This document shows, in pieces, positions 33,757 to 42,859 of a DNA stretch of 64,000 bases. The stretch spans positions 1 through 64,000 of the forward strand of contig CAUJIH010000103.1 in the NCBI GenBank assembly GCA_963205275.1, read 5' to 3'. The stretch's first letter is position 1. Every line of letters starts with the position of its first letter. This stretch comes from Verrucomicrobiota bacterium. GTDB lineage: Bacteria; Verrucomicrobiota; Verrucomicrobiia; Verrucomicrobiales; DEV007. Position numbers and translations under genes: made by a program. Under the pieces are notes generated by a model. It did no database searches. It had not been told where the DNA came from and worked only from the letters and a program-made list of their open reading frames with translations.

Positions 33757-34680
33757 TCAAAAGGTCTCAGCACGCCCTCCGACACCAGAGATCGGCAGGG
33801 CCTCGCGCAGTCGTCGAGCCTCGGACAAGAAGACAAGAAGTTGTTCTCTGTCAAGAGCAGTCAGGACGCTCTGCCACTGGGCTAGTTGATCAAGTAGTTG
33901 GGAGAGCTGCGCCGATACGGCCTGTGCGTTTTCTAGGAGAATTTCTGCCCACATATCCTCCGGGCCACCGGCGATGCGGGTACAATCTCGGAATCCTCCT
34001 CCAGCCAGCACTGCGGAATCGGGATGAGATCCGAGAACACTACGGACGAGAGCAGCTGCCACCAGATGTGGTAAATGACTGATTCCACCGACCAGAGTAT
34101 CATGACGATCAGGGGACATTACAGAAACGACCGCTCCTAGTCCCTGCCAAAAGTCACGCAGGCGGGCTAACTCGGGACGCTCCTCATCAGCCGAATTTCT
34201 CGGAGTGAGGATGACTGCCGCCTTCTGAAAAAGTGTGGCATCGGCGTATTCGATTCCCTTTTTCTCTGAACCTGCCATGGGGTGGGAGCCGAGAAAAATT
34301 CCACCCCTATCTGCGACAAGAGGCGCGAGGTCGCGAACGACGGATCCTTTCACGCTGCCAACATCCGTGACTACGACAGGCTCTCCGCTCGCAGTCTGGG
34401 GAAGATCGCCAAATTTATCCACGATAGATCGCATGGATCCGATAGGCATACCCAGCACGATGCAGTCAGCCCCCTGAATCGCATGTGCGAGGTCGTCCGT
34501 CGCGAGATCGACCAAATCAGGACTGGATCGCAAGGCAGCAACGCTCTCTGAGCGACGTGTCCAAGCCACTCGTTCGATTGAGGGAGAAAAGCGGCGCAAT
34601 GCCAGCAACAAAGACCCTCCGATCAGGCCGGGACCGAGGACTGCGACACGCCTGAAGGGAGCTTCTCTGTCAGTGCTCAG
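33757..34680 (-). CDS. tyrA: Prephenate dehydrogenase, probable CTG start
   Basis: The protein needs the Rossmann motif VAVLGPGLIGGSLLLALR, but the first TTG (34611) lies inside it. Upstream, between an in-frame TAA near 34710 and the motif, no ATG, GTG or TTG exists. The only near-cognate start is CTG at 34680, which overlaps the previous stop (CTGA) and has AAGG a few bases before it. From there the protein is 307 aa, with GSHPMAGSEKKGI and later VGGISHLPHLVAAALV. It oxidatively decarboxylates prephenate in tyrosine synthesis. Confidence 0.88.
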   Translation of the reverse strand: MSTDREAPFRRVAVLGPGLIGGSLLLALRRFSPSIERVAWTRRSESVAALRSSPDLVDLATDDLAHAIQGADCIVLGMPIGSMRSIVDKFGDLPQTASGEPVVVTDVGSVKGSVVRDLAPLVADRGGIFLGSHPMAGSEKKGIEYADATLFQKAAVILTPRNSADEERPELARLRDFWQGLGAVVSVMSPDRHDTLVGGISHLPHLVAAALVRSVLGSHPDSAVLAGGGFRDCTRIAGGPEDMWAEILLENAQAVSAQLSQLLDQLAQWQSVLTALDREQLLVFLSEARRLREALPISGVGGRAETF

Positions 34681-35252
34681 GGTACCTTGAAGTAGATTTT
34701 CTTCCCGGGATTATTCGGATCGGGAATCTGCACCTGCGTACCTCGTTTCAGCGGCTCGCCAGTCGGTTTGCCCGCAGAATCGTATTTTTCAATCGAGATC
34801 GCTCCGAGCGAAGAGTTCGCTCCCGGAAGAGTAACTGCCAAGGGATTCCCTGTAACAGGATTTGCATAAGGCATATCCGACGAGGATGGAGTCGATGCTG
34901 CAGGAGGCGTCGATTTGTTCTCGACTGGCGGCTTCGGTGAAGTGGGAGTCGTCGGAGCCGTGGGGGTCGTCGGAGCAATATCACGCACGTCGCGCAGTCC
35001 TGGTGCCGGAGTCGATGGCGTCGTTCCGGGAGCTGTTGGAGCCGTATTATTGTATCCAAAGCGCCCACCCGATGCATCTGGTGCGCCGGGGACGCCAGGC
35101 GCTCCGGGTAAAGCTGCATTGGGATCGCCATATTGGGACGGCGGAATTGGTGCTGGAGGCACTGGCTGATCGGTTCCTTTGGTCTTGCAGCCAACCAATA
35201 AGGCCGCAAAGCTAATCAAAGCAGAAAGGGAGATGAGGTGCTTGTCGTTCAT
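34677..35252 (-). CDS. Pro/Thr-rich lipoprotein
   Basis: This 191 aa protein starts MNDKHLISLSALISFAALLVGC, a lipoprotein signal peptide with lipobox LVGC. The mature chain is Pro/Thr/Ser/Gly-rich (PTTPTAPTTPTSPKPP) up to about residue 140, followed by a small folded end (LGAISIEKYDSAGKP to KIYFKVP). Its stop overlaps the tyrA start, so it leads the tyrA-aroA group. Function unknown; an envelope spacer is likely. Confidence 0.7.
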   Translation of the reverse strand: MNDKHLISLSALISFAALLVGCKTKGTDQPVPPAPIPPSQYGDPNAALPGAPGVPGAPDASGGRFGYNNTAPTAPGTTPSTPAPGLRDVRDIAPTTPTAPTTPTSPKPPVENKSTPPAASTPSSSDMPYANPVTGNPLAVTLPGANSSLGAISIEKYDSAGKPTGEPLKRGTQVQIPDPNNPGKKIYFKVP

Positions 35253-35371
35253 TGCAGAAAGCGATTCTCGGACGATATAAGGAAAGAATAAGAAGAATTG
35301 GAAATTTGTAAAAACTTTTAAACTTCTCAAGGAAGAAAATAGCCTGTAATTGAATATAAGACGAATGCAAA

Positions 35372-35412
35372 TCGCAAAATTTTACAGAATAAATTATTTA
35401 TTCGCAAAATTT
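35372..35412. repeat. Short direct repeats TCGCAAAATTT
   Basis: Two 11-base copies (35372-35382 and 35402-35412) lie exactly 30 bases apart in an AT-rich 176-base gap between the lipoprotein start and the end of the VWA gene. They may be regulatory, but nothing more is visible. Confidence 0.4.
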
Positions 35413-35428
35413 AGATGATGTAGATTTT

Positions 35429-36538
35429 CTATTCCGTTTTCAAAATGCGAAATTCTCCCCCTGTCCGGCGGATAATGCGCTTCCATTCGTCAGCATCGTC
35501 AGTTCGCGGCGTGAAGGCCAGAAAATTCAGGGGAATCTTCCTTCGATTTTCCTCTTCTAGTCGATCCACTGCCTTTTTCAGATCGGGATAAGGAATATTC
35601 GAAAACCCTCCGTCCTCCCCTGGTCGCCACTGAAAGCTGGCATCTGACAATAGGAACACGATCTCCGGACGCATTCGTGCCGCCCGCTCGAGAACACCGA
35701 CGAGTCCCAACCGATTTGAAACCACGCCTTTTTTCGAAGCCGCCATCGTTCCGGATGTCACCCACTGAGCCTGAATCCACTCTTTTGCGATCGCTTTATT
35801 TCCAGGAGTCGCGGCGACCAGTTCTTCGGAAAATGGTAGATAATTTCCTGTGAACTGAATCAGAGAAAACTGTGCAGCGATGGGCAGTCCATCAATTAGC
35901 GCGAGAGTCTCCGTCTGAATCCGTTCGAGGGGAATTCCAGAGGCTTTCGCTTTGTTAACCACACTCGCAGATACGTCGAAGAGCAGCAGGATACGCTGAC
36001 CATCCGCCTGAATTCCGAAAAAGCTCGCTCCACCCCCCTTTCCTCCGCCGCCCAATCCACTGCCAAAATCTCGTCCCAAACCAGCGGATCCTACCAGAGA
36101 AGCGACCTGATCTGCGACCAATGCAGAAGGATCGGGAGTCAGTACCTGATCCATCGCTACCAGAGGTAAATTCGGGAGTGCGAAGGGAGTCGGACGAATA
36201 CTGGCCAAGGTATCGCGGAGAGCTGGTCGAGCCGCCATCGCCTCGTGTCGTGCGACGTTCATACGATGTTCTGGCTTCTGCGGCGGAATGGTGACCGTCT
36301 TTTTGACTTCGAACCGAGCCTCTGGACGATGAAAGCGCTTCGCCACGGTCCAAATTCCGAGAGCAATCAGCCCGACCAAGTGAATGACTAGGCTGGCGAC
36401 GAGGATCGAACTGATCAGTGCGCGGCGCTCACTACGGCTCCGGCTTTCTCCGTCTCGATTCGATCGAGGACGACGAGACCGTGCCGGAGCGGGGCCATCG
36501 GGCGGAGCTGGCTGAACTGTCGATTCAGAATCACTCAT
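35429..36538 (-). CDS. Membrane-anchored von Willebrand A domain protein
   Basis: From ATG 36538 the product is 369 aa: a basic Pro/Arg-rich cytoplasmic start, one membrane helix (ISSILVASLVIHLVGLIALG), a Gly-rich linker and a VWA domain. The metal-site motif D-x-S-x-S appears as LLLFDVSASV, and IVFLLSDASFQW follows later. It overlaps exbD by 8 bases and closes the ExbB/ExbD operon. VWA proteins bind partners through metal; here it may couple the motor to the envelope. Confidence 0.85.
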   Translation of the reverse strand: MSDSESTVQPAPPDGPAPARSRRPRSNRDGESRSRSERRALISSILVASLVIHLVGLIALGIWTVAKRFHRPEARFEVKKTVTIPPQKPEHRMNVARHEAMAARPALRDTLASIRPTPFALPNLPLVAMDQVLTPDPSALVADQVASLVGSAGLGRDFGSGLGGGGKGGGASFFGIQADGQRILLLFDVSASVVNKAKASGIPLERIQTETLALIDGLPIAAQFSLIQFTGNYLPFSEELVAATPGNKAIAKEWIQAQWVTSGTMAASKKGVVSNRLGLVGVLERAARMRPEIVFLLSDASFQWRPGEDGGFSNIPYPDLKKAVDRLEEENRRKIPLNFLAFTPRTDDADEWKRIIRRTGGEFRILKTE

Positions 36539-36974
36539 CGGAGGTAGCAGCGAGGGAAACAGAGCCGATCCCAGCCTCGGCGCAGGCGTTGAGCACGTCG
36601 ACCAGTCGCTGGTGTGGCACTTCGTCGTGCGGAGCGAGAGTAACCAAGGCTTCTGTGCGAGCATTTTCCGCCGACTGGCGATAGCGGATCAGCAGAGCGC
36701 GGAGTTCGGGCAAGGCTGAGCCGCTCGGCTGATCAATCCGACGCTCGTTCAGGACCACCTGTCCATTGGCTTCGATCACGATGCGTGTCTCGTCAGGCAT
36801 ATTGATCGCTTCCTCCTGAGCTACCTGCCCCGGCAGCCCCATGGGTATATCGCGTTCTGGTTGAACCGGTTTAGCCGACACCATGAAGAATACCAGCAGC
36901 AGAAAAACCATGTCGATCATGGGTGTCATCTGCATCTCTACGGCCTGATGTTGGCGAGTTTTGCGGCGTCGCAT
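36531..36974 (-). CDS. exbD: ExbD/TolR-type motor protein, copy 2
   Basis: This 147 aa protein has the ExbD plan: short basic start, one helix containing MTPMIDMVFLLLVFFMV with the proton-carrying Asp, and a periplasmic domain. It is downstream of another ExbD (34-base gap) and overlaps the VWA gene. Confidence 0.93.
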   Translation of the reverse strand: MRRRKTRQHQAVEMQMTPMIDMVFLLLVFFMVSAKPVQPERDIPMGLPGQVAQEEAINMPDETRIVIEANGQVVLNERRIDQPSGSALPELRALLIRYRQSAENARTEALVTLAPHDEVPHQRLVDVLNACAEAGIGSVSLAATSDE

Positions 36975-37008
36975 GAAGTTCTGGAGTGGTTAAATGACGG
37001 TGTGAAAT

Positions 37009-37416
37009 TCAGTCTTCCTGGACACCGAAGATCAAGTCGATGGCTCCGGCGTCTGAAGCCATTTCTACGAATTCACGAATTTTCTTCGCGGGCGTGTTGT
37101 GATCGGCTCGGAGATAGATCTGGAGTGGGGGGAAGTCGCGAAATCGAGCGCGTAAGTGGCTGCGCAGCTCGTCTTCACTGACGGACTGATCGCCGATGTA
37201 ATAGCGACCCTCGCCATCAAGATGAACGATATCGCGGTCGATTTTCCCCGGTGTCGCCGCTGATAGAGCGGTGGGGAGCCGGATAGGCACGCTTAGTTCC
37301 TGCTCCGTGATCTTCTGGGTGACCATGAAGAAAATCAGCAGGAGAAAGGTCATGTCGATCATGGGGGTGAGCTGGAAGCTGACCTCATCCTGCGATCTGG
37401 GGCGTCGACGGACCAT
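37009..37416 (-). CDS. exbD: ExbD/TolR-type motor protein, copy 1
   Basis: This 135 aa protein has LTPMIDMTFLLLIFFMVT with the key Asp, and a periplasmic domain with EGRYYIGDQSV. It lies 22 bases after the ExbB gene. Two non-identical ExbD copies in one operon usually make a heteromeric ExbD pair within the ExbB pentamer. Confidence 0.93.
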   Translation of the reverse strand: MVRRRPRSQDEVSFQLTPMIDMTFLLLIFFMVTQKITEQELSVPIRLPTALSAATPGKIDRDIVHLDGEGRYYIGDQSVSEDELRSHLRARFRDFPPLQIYLRADHNTPAKKIREFVEMASDAGAIDLIFGVQED

Positions 37417-37438
37417 TAATCAAGAAATTCAAGAGGGT

Positions 37439-38227
37439 TCAATCGGGCATTGAAGAGGGTTCATTACTGCTCGAATCTGGCATTGTGCTCCCCTGAAGAC
37501 GTATTTCTCCAGAGAGGATGTCGATGGCGAAACTGACGTGCTTTTGCACCGTGACCATCACGCCCTGCATCCGATCACGGAAGAAGAAGTAAAAGAACAT
37601 CGCTGGAATCCCGACGATCAGACCTCCTGCAGTGGTGATCATGGCGACCTTAATTCCGGAGGCGAGTCCTTTGGCGTCGCCACTCTGCGAAGCCAGTGCA
37701 TCAAAGGCTTCGATCATGCCCCATACAGTGCCGAGCAGGCCGATCATGGGTGCGAGGGTGGCGAAGATATTGAGGTAATTCACCCAGACCATCTGACGAT
37801 GTTCTTCTTCGTCCAGAGCTTCAGCGGCGGCATCCATCATACTGGCTTTGTTGGCGAGATCGCGATCAAAATTGACCTTCAACAAAGCGGATGACATCAC
37901 CCGTGCATAGCTGCTGGGGTGAGCCTGACATGCACTGTAGGCCGAGCCGACATCACGGACTGCCATCCACGAGTTCGTACGATTCACGAGGTCGATCGGT
38001 GCCATTTTCTTCTGGGAGATCTGAACGAAACAGTAGGCCACAGCCGTAATCGTTCCGATCGAGCAAAGCAGCAGTACGTGCATGAATCCACCGCCTTGCT
38101 TATAAAGATCGAGTGCCGAGACGTTCTCGGAAGCGACTGGCTGAGGTGGTTCCGTTTGCGCCATCACAGGAGGTGCGACAATGATGAACCAGAGGACAAA
38201 GGTGATGAGTGCGTTACGGATGATCAT
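37439..38227 (-). CDS. exbB: ExbB/TolQ/MotA-type proton channel protein
   Basis: This 262 aa protein has a signal-like N-terminus, a periplasmic segment, then three helices: GGFMHVLLLCSIGTITAVAYC, a middle helix NIFATLAPMIGLLGTVWGMIEAF, and the last ITTAGGLIVGIPAMFFYFFF. The second and third contain the Thr/Gly pattern of the ExbB proton path. It overlaps the upstream TPR gene by 4 bases. With ExbD it converts proton flow into mechanical work. Confidence 0.94.
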   Translation of the reverse strand: MIIRNALITFVLWFIIVAPPVMAQTEPPQPVASENVSALDLYKQGGGFMHVLLLCSIGTITAVAYCFVQISQKKMAPIDLVNRTNSWMAVRDVGSAYSACQAHPSSYARVMSSALLKVNFDRDLANKASMMDAAAEALDEEEHRQMVWVNYLNIFATLAPMIGLLGTVWGMIEAFDALASQSGDAKGLASGIKVAMITTAGGLIVGIPAMFFYFFFRDRMQGVMVTVQKHVSFAIDILSGEIRLQGSTMPDSSSNEPSSMPD

Positions 38228-39171
38228 GGATTGGGTGAAAGAGGGCGGTCGGATGAGGGGGTATCGGGTGACTCAAGGGTGGCGATGCGCTCCCGCGAGG
38301 AAATCGCTTGTGGTGTGTCAGGATAGAGAGTGATCAGGTCAGTCCATCGAGCGCGGGCCTCTTCGGCCTCGCCGATATGAAGGTAAAGCTCCGCTGCAGA
38401 AAATAGTCCACGCGCAGCCTCGGTCTGGTGGTCCGGATGAAACAGATGAGCCTGCAGAAAGAGGTCTAGCGCTCTTTGCCAGAGGAGTTCCCGCTGTGGA
38501 CGGACATCGTCATCGTCTGGCCACCGCGGATTTTCTTCCTCCAATTTTTTCAAGGCAGCAAAATCAGCTAATCCCTGTTGATAACCGACTGCTATCATCG
38601 GACCAGAATCTCCAGTGCTTGTCGCGTAGTCACGAGCCTCCTGAATCGCTGCCTCCAACTCTCCTCGAGCGACTAGGGTCTGAATCCGCACCCGCTTCGC
38701 CGCAGACACGTCCTCGGGCGACCAAGCACGCGCGATGATGCGGTCCAGCATCGTTAGGGCAATTCCGAGACCATTCGCTGTTTTTTCTTGGAGCAGAGCC
38801 GAGGCGTAAGCGATCCCCCAAGCAGCAGTGCGAGAGCGGGGGCGATGCAGATGGGCGAAATGGTAATCCCACCATGTTTTGAGTGTAGCGGCAGGCATCT
38901 CACCTCGACGAGCAAAGGCCTCTTTCTCGCCTTCAACGAAACCAAAATCGATCCGCTCGATTTGGGCGACGGAGATCGTCTGGCGTCCCGCTGCTACTTG
39001 CGGGCTTTTGGATTCCATCATTACTTCAGCGATCTGGTCGGTGAGTGCTTGGATTCGACAGGAAACAGATTCACCGCTCTTCAGCCAGATGATATCCTGG
39101 GCGGCGAGCGAGGAGCCTGTAAAAATCGAGACCAACAGGGCGATTCGAAGATAAATACTCGCCCAACTCAT
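38224..39171 (-). CDS. Secreted protein with TPR-like repeats
   Basis: This 315 aa protein has a signal peptide (YLRIALLVSIFTGSSLAAQ), an N-terminal beta part (DIIWLKSGESVSCRIQALTD), a middle helical region, and C-terminal TPR-like helices (AAELYLHIGEAEEARARW). It overlaps both neighbours by 4 bases, so it is translated as part of the ExbB/ExbD operon and probably acts as its periplasmic partner. Confidence 0.8.
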   Translation of the reverse strand: MSWASIYLRIALLVSIFTGSSLAAQDIIWLKSGESVSCRIQALTDQIAEVMMESKSPQVAAGRQTISVAQIERIDFGFVEGEKEAFARRGEMPAATLKTWWDYHFAHLHRPRSRTAAWGIAYASALLQEKTANGLGIALTMLDRIIARAWSPEDVSAAKRVRIQTLVARGELEAAIQEARDYATSTGDSGPMIAVGYQQGLADFAALKKLEEENPRWPDDDDVRPQRELLWQRALDLFLQAHLFHPDHQTEAARGLFSAAELYLHIGEAEEARARWTDLITLYPDTPQAISSRERIATLESPDTPSSDRPLSPNP

Positions 39172-42038
39172 CCCGACCCCTCCTTTCCGGGAGACTCTGC
39201 CGAAGATTCTTGGGGCAGTTCACGTTTCAGAGTATCGATTCGCCTTTGAGCCTCGACATACTGAGGAAACTCGTTCAATTCCGTACGAGCAACGAATTCC
39301 GCGTAGGTTTCGACGGCTTCAGGCAGACGATGAAGTTTCTCTAGAGCTTGCCCCCTTTCCCAGTAGGCCTTCGCATTGATTTCACCCAATCCACCGTATG
39401 CGACGTAGATCCGCTCGTAATAAAAGCTCGCCTTCTCCTGTTTTCCCTGTTTCGCATAGGATCGTCCGAGATGAAGCAGGGCATTTGCCTTGACCGCTGC
39501 GGTCGTGGTGGAATCGGCGAGCGCTTTTTCGAGAGTTTCTCGTGCTTCCTCTACCCGACCGAGCGATTCCAGTAGCTCGCTCATTCGCAAACGAACGACT
39601 CCGAGGCGCGTCGAAGCTGTCGTTTCTCGCTCGAATCGGCGATAATACCCCAGCGCCCGCTCGGTATCGCCCTCCGCAGCTACAATCTCGCCCAGAGCGC
39701 CGTAGATGCGGTCGCGCTCGACAGCACGGGGATGCCAGCGACGGATTTCGATGAGCAAATTTTTCGCTACCAGACGATTCCCGGAGGCGAGCTGAGCTTC
39801 TGCGATCGCTACAGAGATCGCTGGCTCGTGACGTTTCGGATCGAGCCACTTCGTAATATCGAGTAATTCCGTTCTCGCACGCTCGGGAGACACCACCAGT
39901 GAGAGCACCCATCCCGCTCGCAGAGCGAGCGTCCTGCGGTCAGACACCCCTGCTCGACTGCGCAAGAGACGCAGCTTCGTCACGAGTTCAGTTTTGCCTT
40001 CGGCTCCGCCGGACGCATATACACGCGGAAGCCCGGCCAGTAGATCGGTCATGCTGCGACGCGTGGGATCATCGCCCATTTTTTCGATGGTATCCCAGTA
40101 GATGTCTCGCGCTCGCTCAATCTCACCCTCCTGCTGCCAGGCCCAGCCGATCCAGTAGATCGCTTCAGGCAGGCGTCCGCTTTCGGGATATTCCGCCACA
40201 AATTTCTCAAAGTGCTCTCTCATCTGTCCCACCTCGTCCAGCAAGCGCAGAGCCTTACCTTTTTTAAACCACGCATCTTCGAAGTAGCGAACGGAATGAG
40301 GACTGACCTGGTCATAGGCAGCCAGTCCTTCCTCTGATCGACCCAAGCCGAAAAGCGCATCTCCCCGCAGCAAGTTCGCCTCATCCGTCAGACTGTCGTC
40401 CGGATAGCGTCGGAGGAATTCTTCGAGCTGCGTCACCGCCTCTTCATAGTCACCGAGGGAGAAGGTGCAAAATGCGATACGGAAGGAGGCCTCGACGCGA
40501 TATTTTGCCTGGTCGCCGTACTTTTCCAGATAGGCAGTCAAAGACTCCCGGGCCTCGTCATACTCTGCGGAGAAGGATTCAGCCATGGCAGACCAGTAAT
40601 CAGCATCATCCACCAAACTGGATTTAGGATCGCGCCGACGGACCTGCTCGAACTGGTAGAGGGCGCCTTCGTTGTCGTCCTGCTGGAGATAGAGAAAACC
40701 TTGGAGAAAAACGGCCTTCGTAGCGACCGGATCGTCGGGAAAGCGCGTGACCAGGTCGCCAAAGGCGCGCTGGGCATCTGAGTAATCTTCCGCTTCGCGC
40801 AAGGCATCGGCGCGAAGGAAAAGCACGGTCGCCAGCGATGGAGCCTCTGCAGAAGGACGGGCGGCGAACACCTTCAGATATCGATCAGCCGCCTCGGAAG
40901 CACGCTTCCAGTTTTTCGTCTCCATCCAGCATTGGACTTCAGCGAGACTGGCACTTTCCACCACAGTATCAGGAGGCAGATTGGCCAGCATTTCCGCCAG
41001 AATCAGAGCCGCTTCACGATAGCGCCCCAGGCTCTGAAAAGCCATCGCCAGACGGAGGCGCACAGAGGAATCGAAGTTCTCGATCTCCGCGAATCGCTCC
41101 ATTTCCCGCTGCGTTTGGTCGAGGATGGTGCGCAGTTGGTTGACCGTGCCTCGGGCTTCGGGCTGTTTCTCCAGAGTGGCGATTCTGCTTTCGATCTCCG
41201 CGATCCGAGCCGCTTGGTGATCGAGAATCCTTTGCTTCGGCCAGATGCGTTGGAAACAGGTGATCGCCTCGTAAAATTGTTCGGCCTCCAGAAACTTCGC
41301 TCCCAATTTCAACACCAGACTCTGAAAGCTGGCGAGCTGCATCATTTTTCCGAGATTCGGAGATTCTCGGCGGATGATCGCGAGCGCCTTTCCTTCTTCT
41401 CCGGCTTCTATTCTCGCAGAGAACTCCAGCAGCGCTGCCCGACCCGCCACCTCCGGTGAGGCGGTCCGCAGCAGTGGTCGCTGTTCCTCCAGCAGATCCG
41501 CCGCCTCTGTGGGAAAATCCTGCTTGAGATAAAGGGAGGCGAAGAGGAGCATGGACTCGAAGCGCTTTGCGGGATCGTGGCTTTCATTGATCCAGTATTC
41601 ACCGAAGGCCCTTTGGGATGCGACCCATTCCCCCTGCGCCATCAGGCACAATCCACGGCAAAAGTGAAGCTCATCAGCCAGCCGAGGCGTGATCTGGGGA
41701 TCGCTCAGAGAATCCTCGATCCATGGGAGAGCCTCCGCATATTTCGCCTGAGCTACTTTGGCGATTGCCACTAGAGGCCGATGCTGACGCACGGCCTCCG
41801 CGACCTCTTCCGCTGGACCGTATTCGACGATGAACTTCTCCAAGCACTGTTCCGCCACAGGAAAATTATTGGCGAAAAAGGCAGCCCTTCCTCGTTCCAG
41901 TAACTGAGCCGGTCCCTCGGATTCAATCACCGCAGGAGTCGATGGCTCTGCGGCCTGAAAAGATGGGCAAAGAATGAGAACAATACAACATGAGAGACGA
42001 ACGAAAAATGGTTCTGCGCTGTTTCTCCATGACTCCAT
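39168..42038 (-). CDS. Large periplasmic TPR protein
   Basis: This 956 aa protein has a signal peptide (FVRLSCCIVLILCPSFQAAEP) and then about 20 TPR-like helix pairs across its whole length, for example DYSDAQRAFGDLVTRFPDDP, EEAVTQLEEFLRRYPDDS and EEARETLEKALADS. The Y-P-D-D/S turns are typical of periplasmic solenoids. It is the first gene of the operon and probably forms the scaffold that joins the ExbBD motor to other envelope parts. Confidence 0.9.
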   Translation of the reverse strand: MESWRNSAEPFFVRLSCCIVLILCPSFQAAEPSTPAVIESEGPAQLLERGRAAFFANNFPVAEQCLEKFIVEYGPAEEVAEAVRQHRPLVAIAKVAQAKYAEALPWIEDSLSDPQITPRLADELHFCRGLCLMAQGEWVASQRAFGEYWINESHDPAKRFESMLLFASLYLKQDFPTEAADLLEEQRPLLRTASPEVAGRAALLEFSARIEAGEEGKALAIIRRESPNLGKMMQLASFQSLVLKLGAKFLEAEQFYEAITCFQRIWPKQRILDHQAARIAEIESRIATLEKQPEARGTVNQLRTILDQTQREMERFAEIENFDSSVRLRLAMAFQSLGRYREAALILAEMLANLPPDTVVESASLAEVQCWMETKNWKRASEAADRYLKVFAARPSAEAPSLATVLFLRADALREAEDYSDAQRAFGDLVTRFPDDPVATKAVFLQGFLYLQQDDNEGALYQFEQVRRRDPKSSLVDDADYWSAMAESFSAEYDEARESLTAYLEKYGDQAKYRVEASFRIAFCTFSLGDYEEAVTQLEEFLRRYPDDSLTDEANLLRGDALFGLGRSEEGLAAYDQVSPHSVRYFEDAWFKKGKALRLLDEVGQMREHFEKFVAEYPESGRLPEAIYWIGWAWQQEGEIERARDIYWDTIEKMGDDPTRRSMTDLLAGLPRVYASGGAEGKTELVTKLRLLRSRAGVSDRRTLALRAGWVLSLVVSPERARTELLDITKWLDPKRHEPAISVAIAEAQLASGNRLVAKNLLIEIRRWHPRAVERDRIYGALGEIVAAEGDTERALGYYRRFERETTASTRLGVVRLRMSELLESLGRVEEARETLEKALADSTTTAAVKANALLHLGRSYAKQGKQEKASFYYERIYVAYGGLGEINAKAYWERGQALEKLHRLPEAVETYAEFVARTELNEFPQYVEAQRRIDTLKRELPQESSAESPGKEGSG

Positions 42039-42205
42039 GTCTGGGCATCATGAAGCCAGAATTCAGGGGAAGGAGTCAATCAAAAAGTCAATGGAATTCA
42101 TGGAATCATGAGCAAAGCAGAAGTTTTTCTAGGGGCGACACACGTGCGCGCAAGAACAGGTGATGATCCAGAACTCGTGACTCCGCCGAATGCTCCCTGA
42201 TTCTA

Positions 42206-42859
42206 TCATTCAAACCGCTGCGGCAGCACGAGATTTTCATCGGTGATCCACTGCAACTCCTCCGGACTGTGAGTGACTAGGATCACAGACAGAGAAAGCT
42301 GGATTACAGCCTGACTAAGGTGTTCCAGCATCTCAGTCCGCAGTTCCGCATCCAAAGCGGAAAATGGCTCGTCCAGCAGGAGTAGGTGAGGCTTTCGCAC
42401 CAACACCCGAGCTAGGGCGACGCGCTGCTGCTGACCACCCGAGATTTCGGTAATACGACGCTCCCCTATCCCTCGAAGATCGAATCGCTCCATCCAGTCC
42501 TCCGCTACGTCGCGGCGGTTCGCTTTTGTCAGATGCCTGAGTCCGTAGGTGATGTTCTCTGTCACTCGCAGGTGAGGAAACAGGGCGTATTCTTGGAACA
42601 GATATCCGATATCTCGGCTCTGTGGACTCAGACAGACTCTGTCCGAAGCGCTGAACCAGAGCCGTTCACCTGCCCTGATTTGCCCTTCCGTTGGCTTCTC
42701 CAGACCGGCCAAACAGCGGAGCAGAGTCGTTTTCCCAGAACCCGATGGCCCCGCGATCGTCAGGATATGACGCTGTCCGAGCGGGACTCGTAATTTCGCC
42801 GCGATCCGTGGTCCTTTTTTGTATTGAATGGTAAAATCAGCTTGGAGATCGCTTTTCAT
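42206..42859 (-). CDS. modC: Molybdate ABC transporter ATPase, without TOBE domain
   Basis: This 217 aa ATPase has Walker A GPSGSGKTTLL, Q-loop FQEYALFPHL, signature ISGGQQQRVALARVL, and Walker B HLLLLDEPFSALD. It stops after the ATPase domain, so the C-terminal MOP/TOBE molybdate-sensing region of typical ModC (about 350 aa) is missing. Its ATGA start overlap with modB shows coupling. It energises uptake by ModB. Confidence 0.88.
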   Translation of the reverse strand: MKSDLQADFTIQYKKGPRIAAKLRVPLGQRHILTIAGPSGSGKTTLLRCLAGLEKPTEGQIRAGERLWFSASDRVCLSPQSRDIGYLFQEYALFPHLRVTENITYGLRHLTKANRRDVAEDWMERFDLRGIGERRITEISGGQQQRVALARVLVRKPHLLLLDEPFSALDAELRTEMLEHLSQAVIQLSLSVILVTHSPEELQWITDENLVLPQRFE

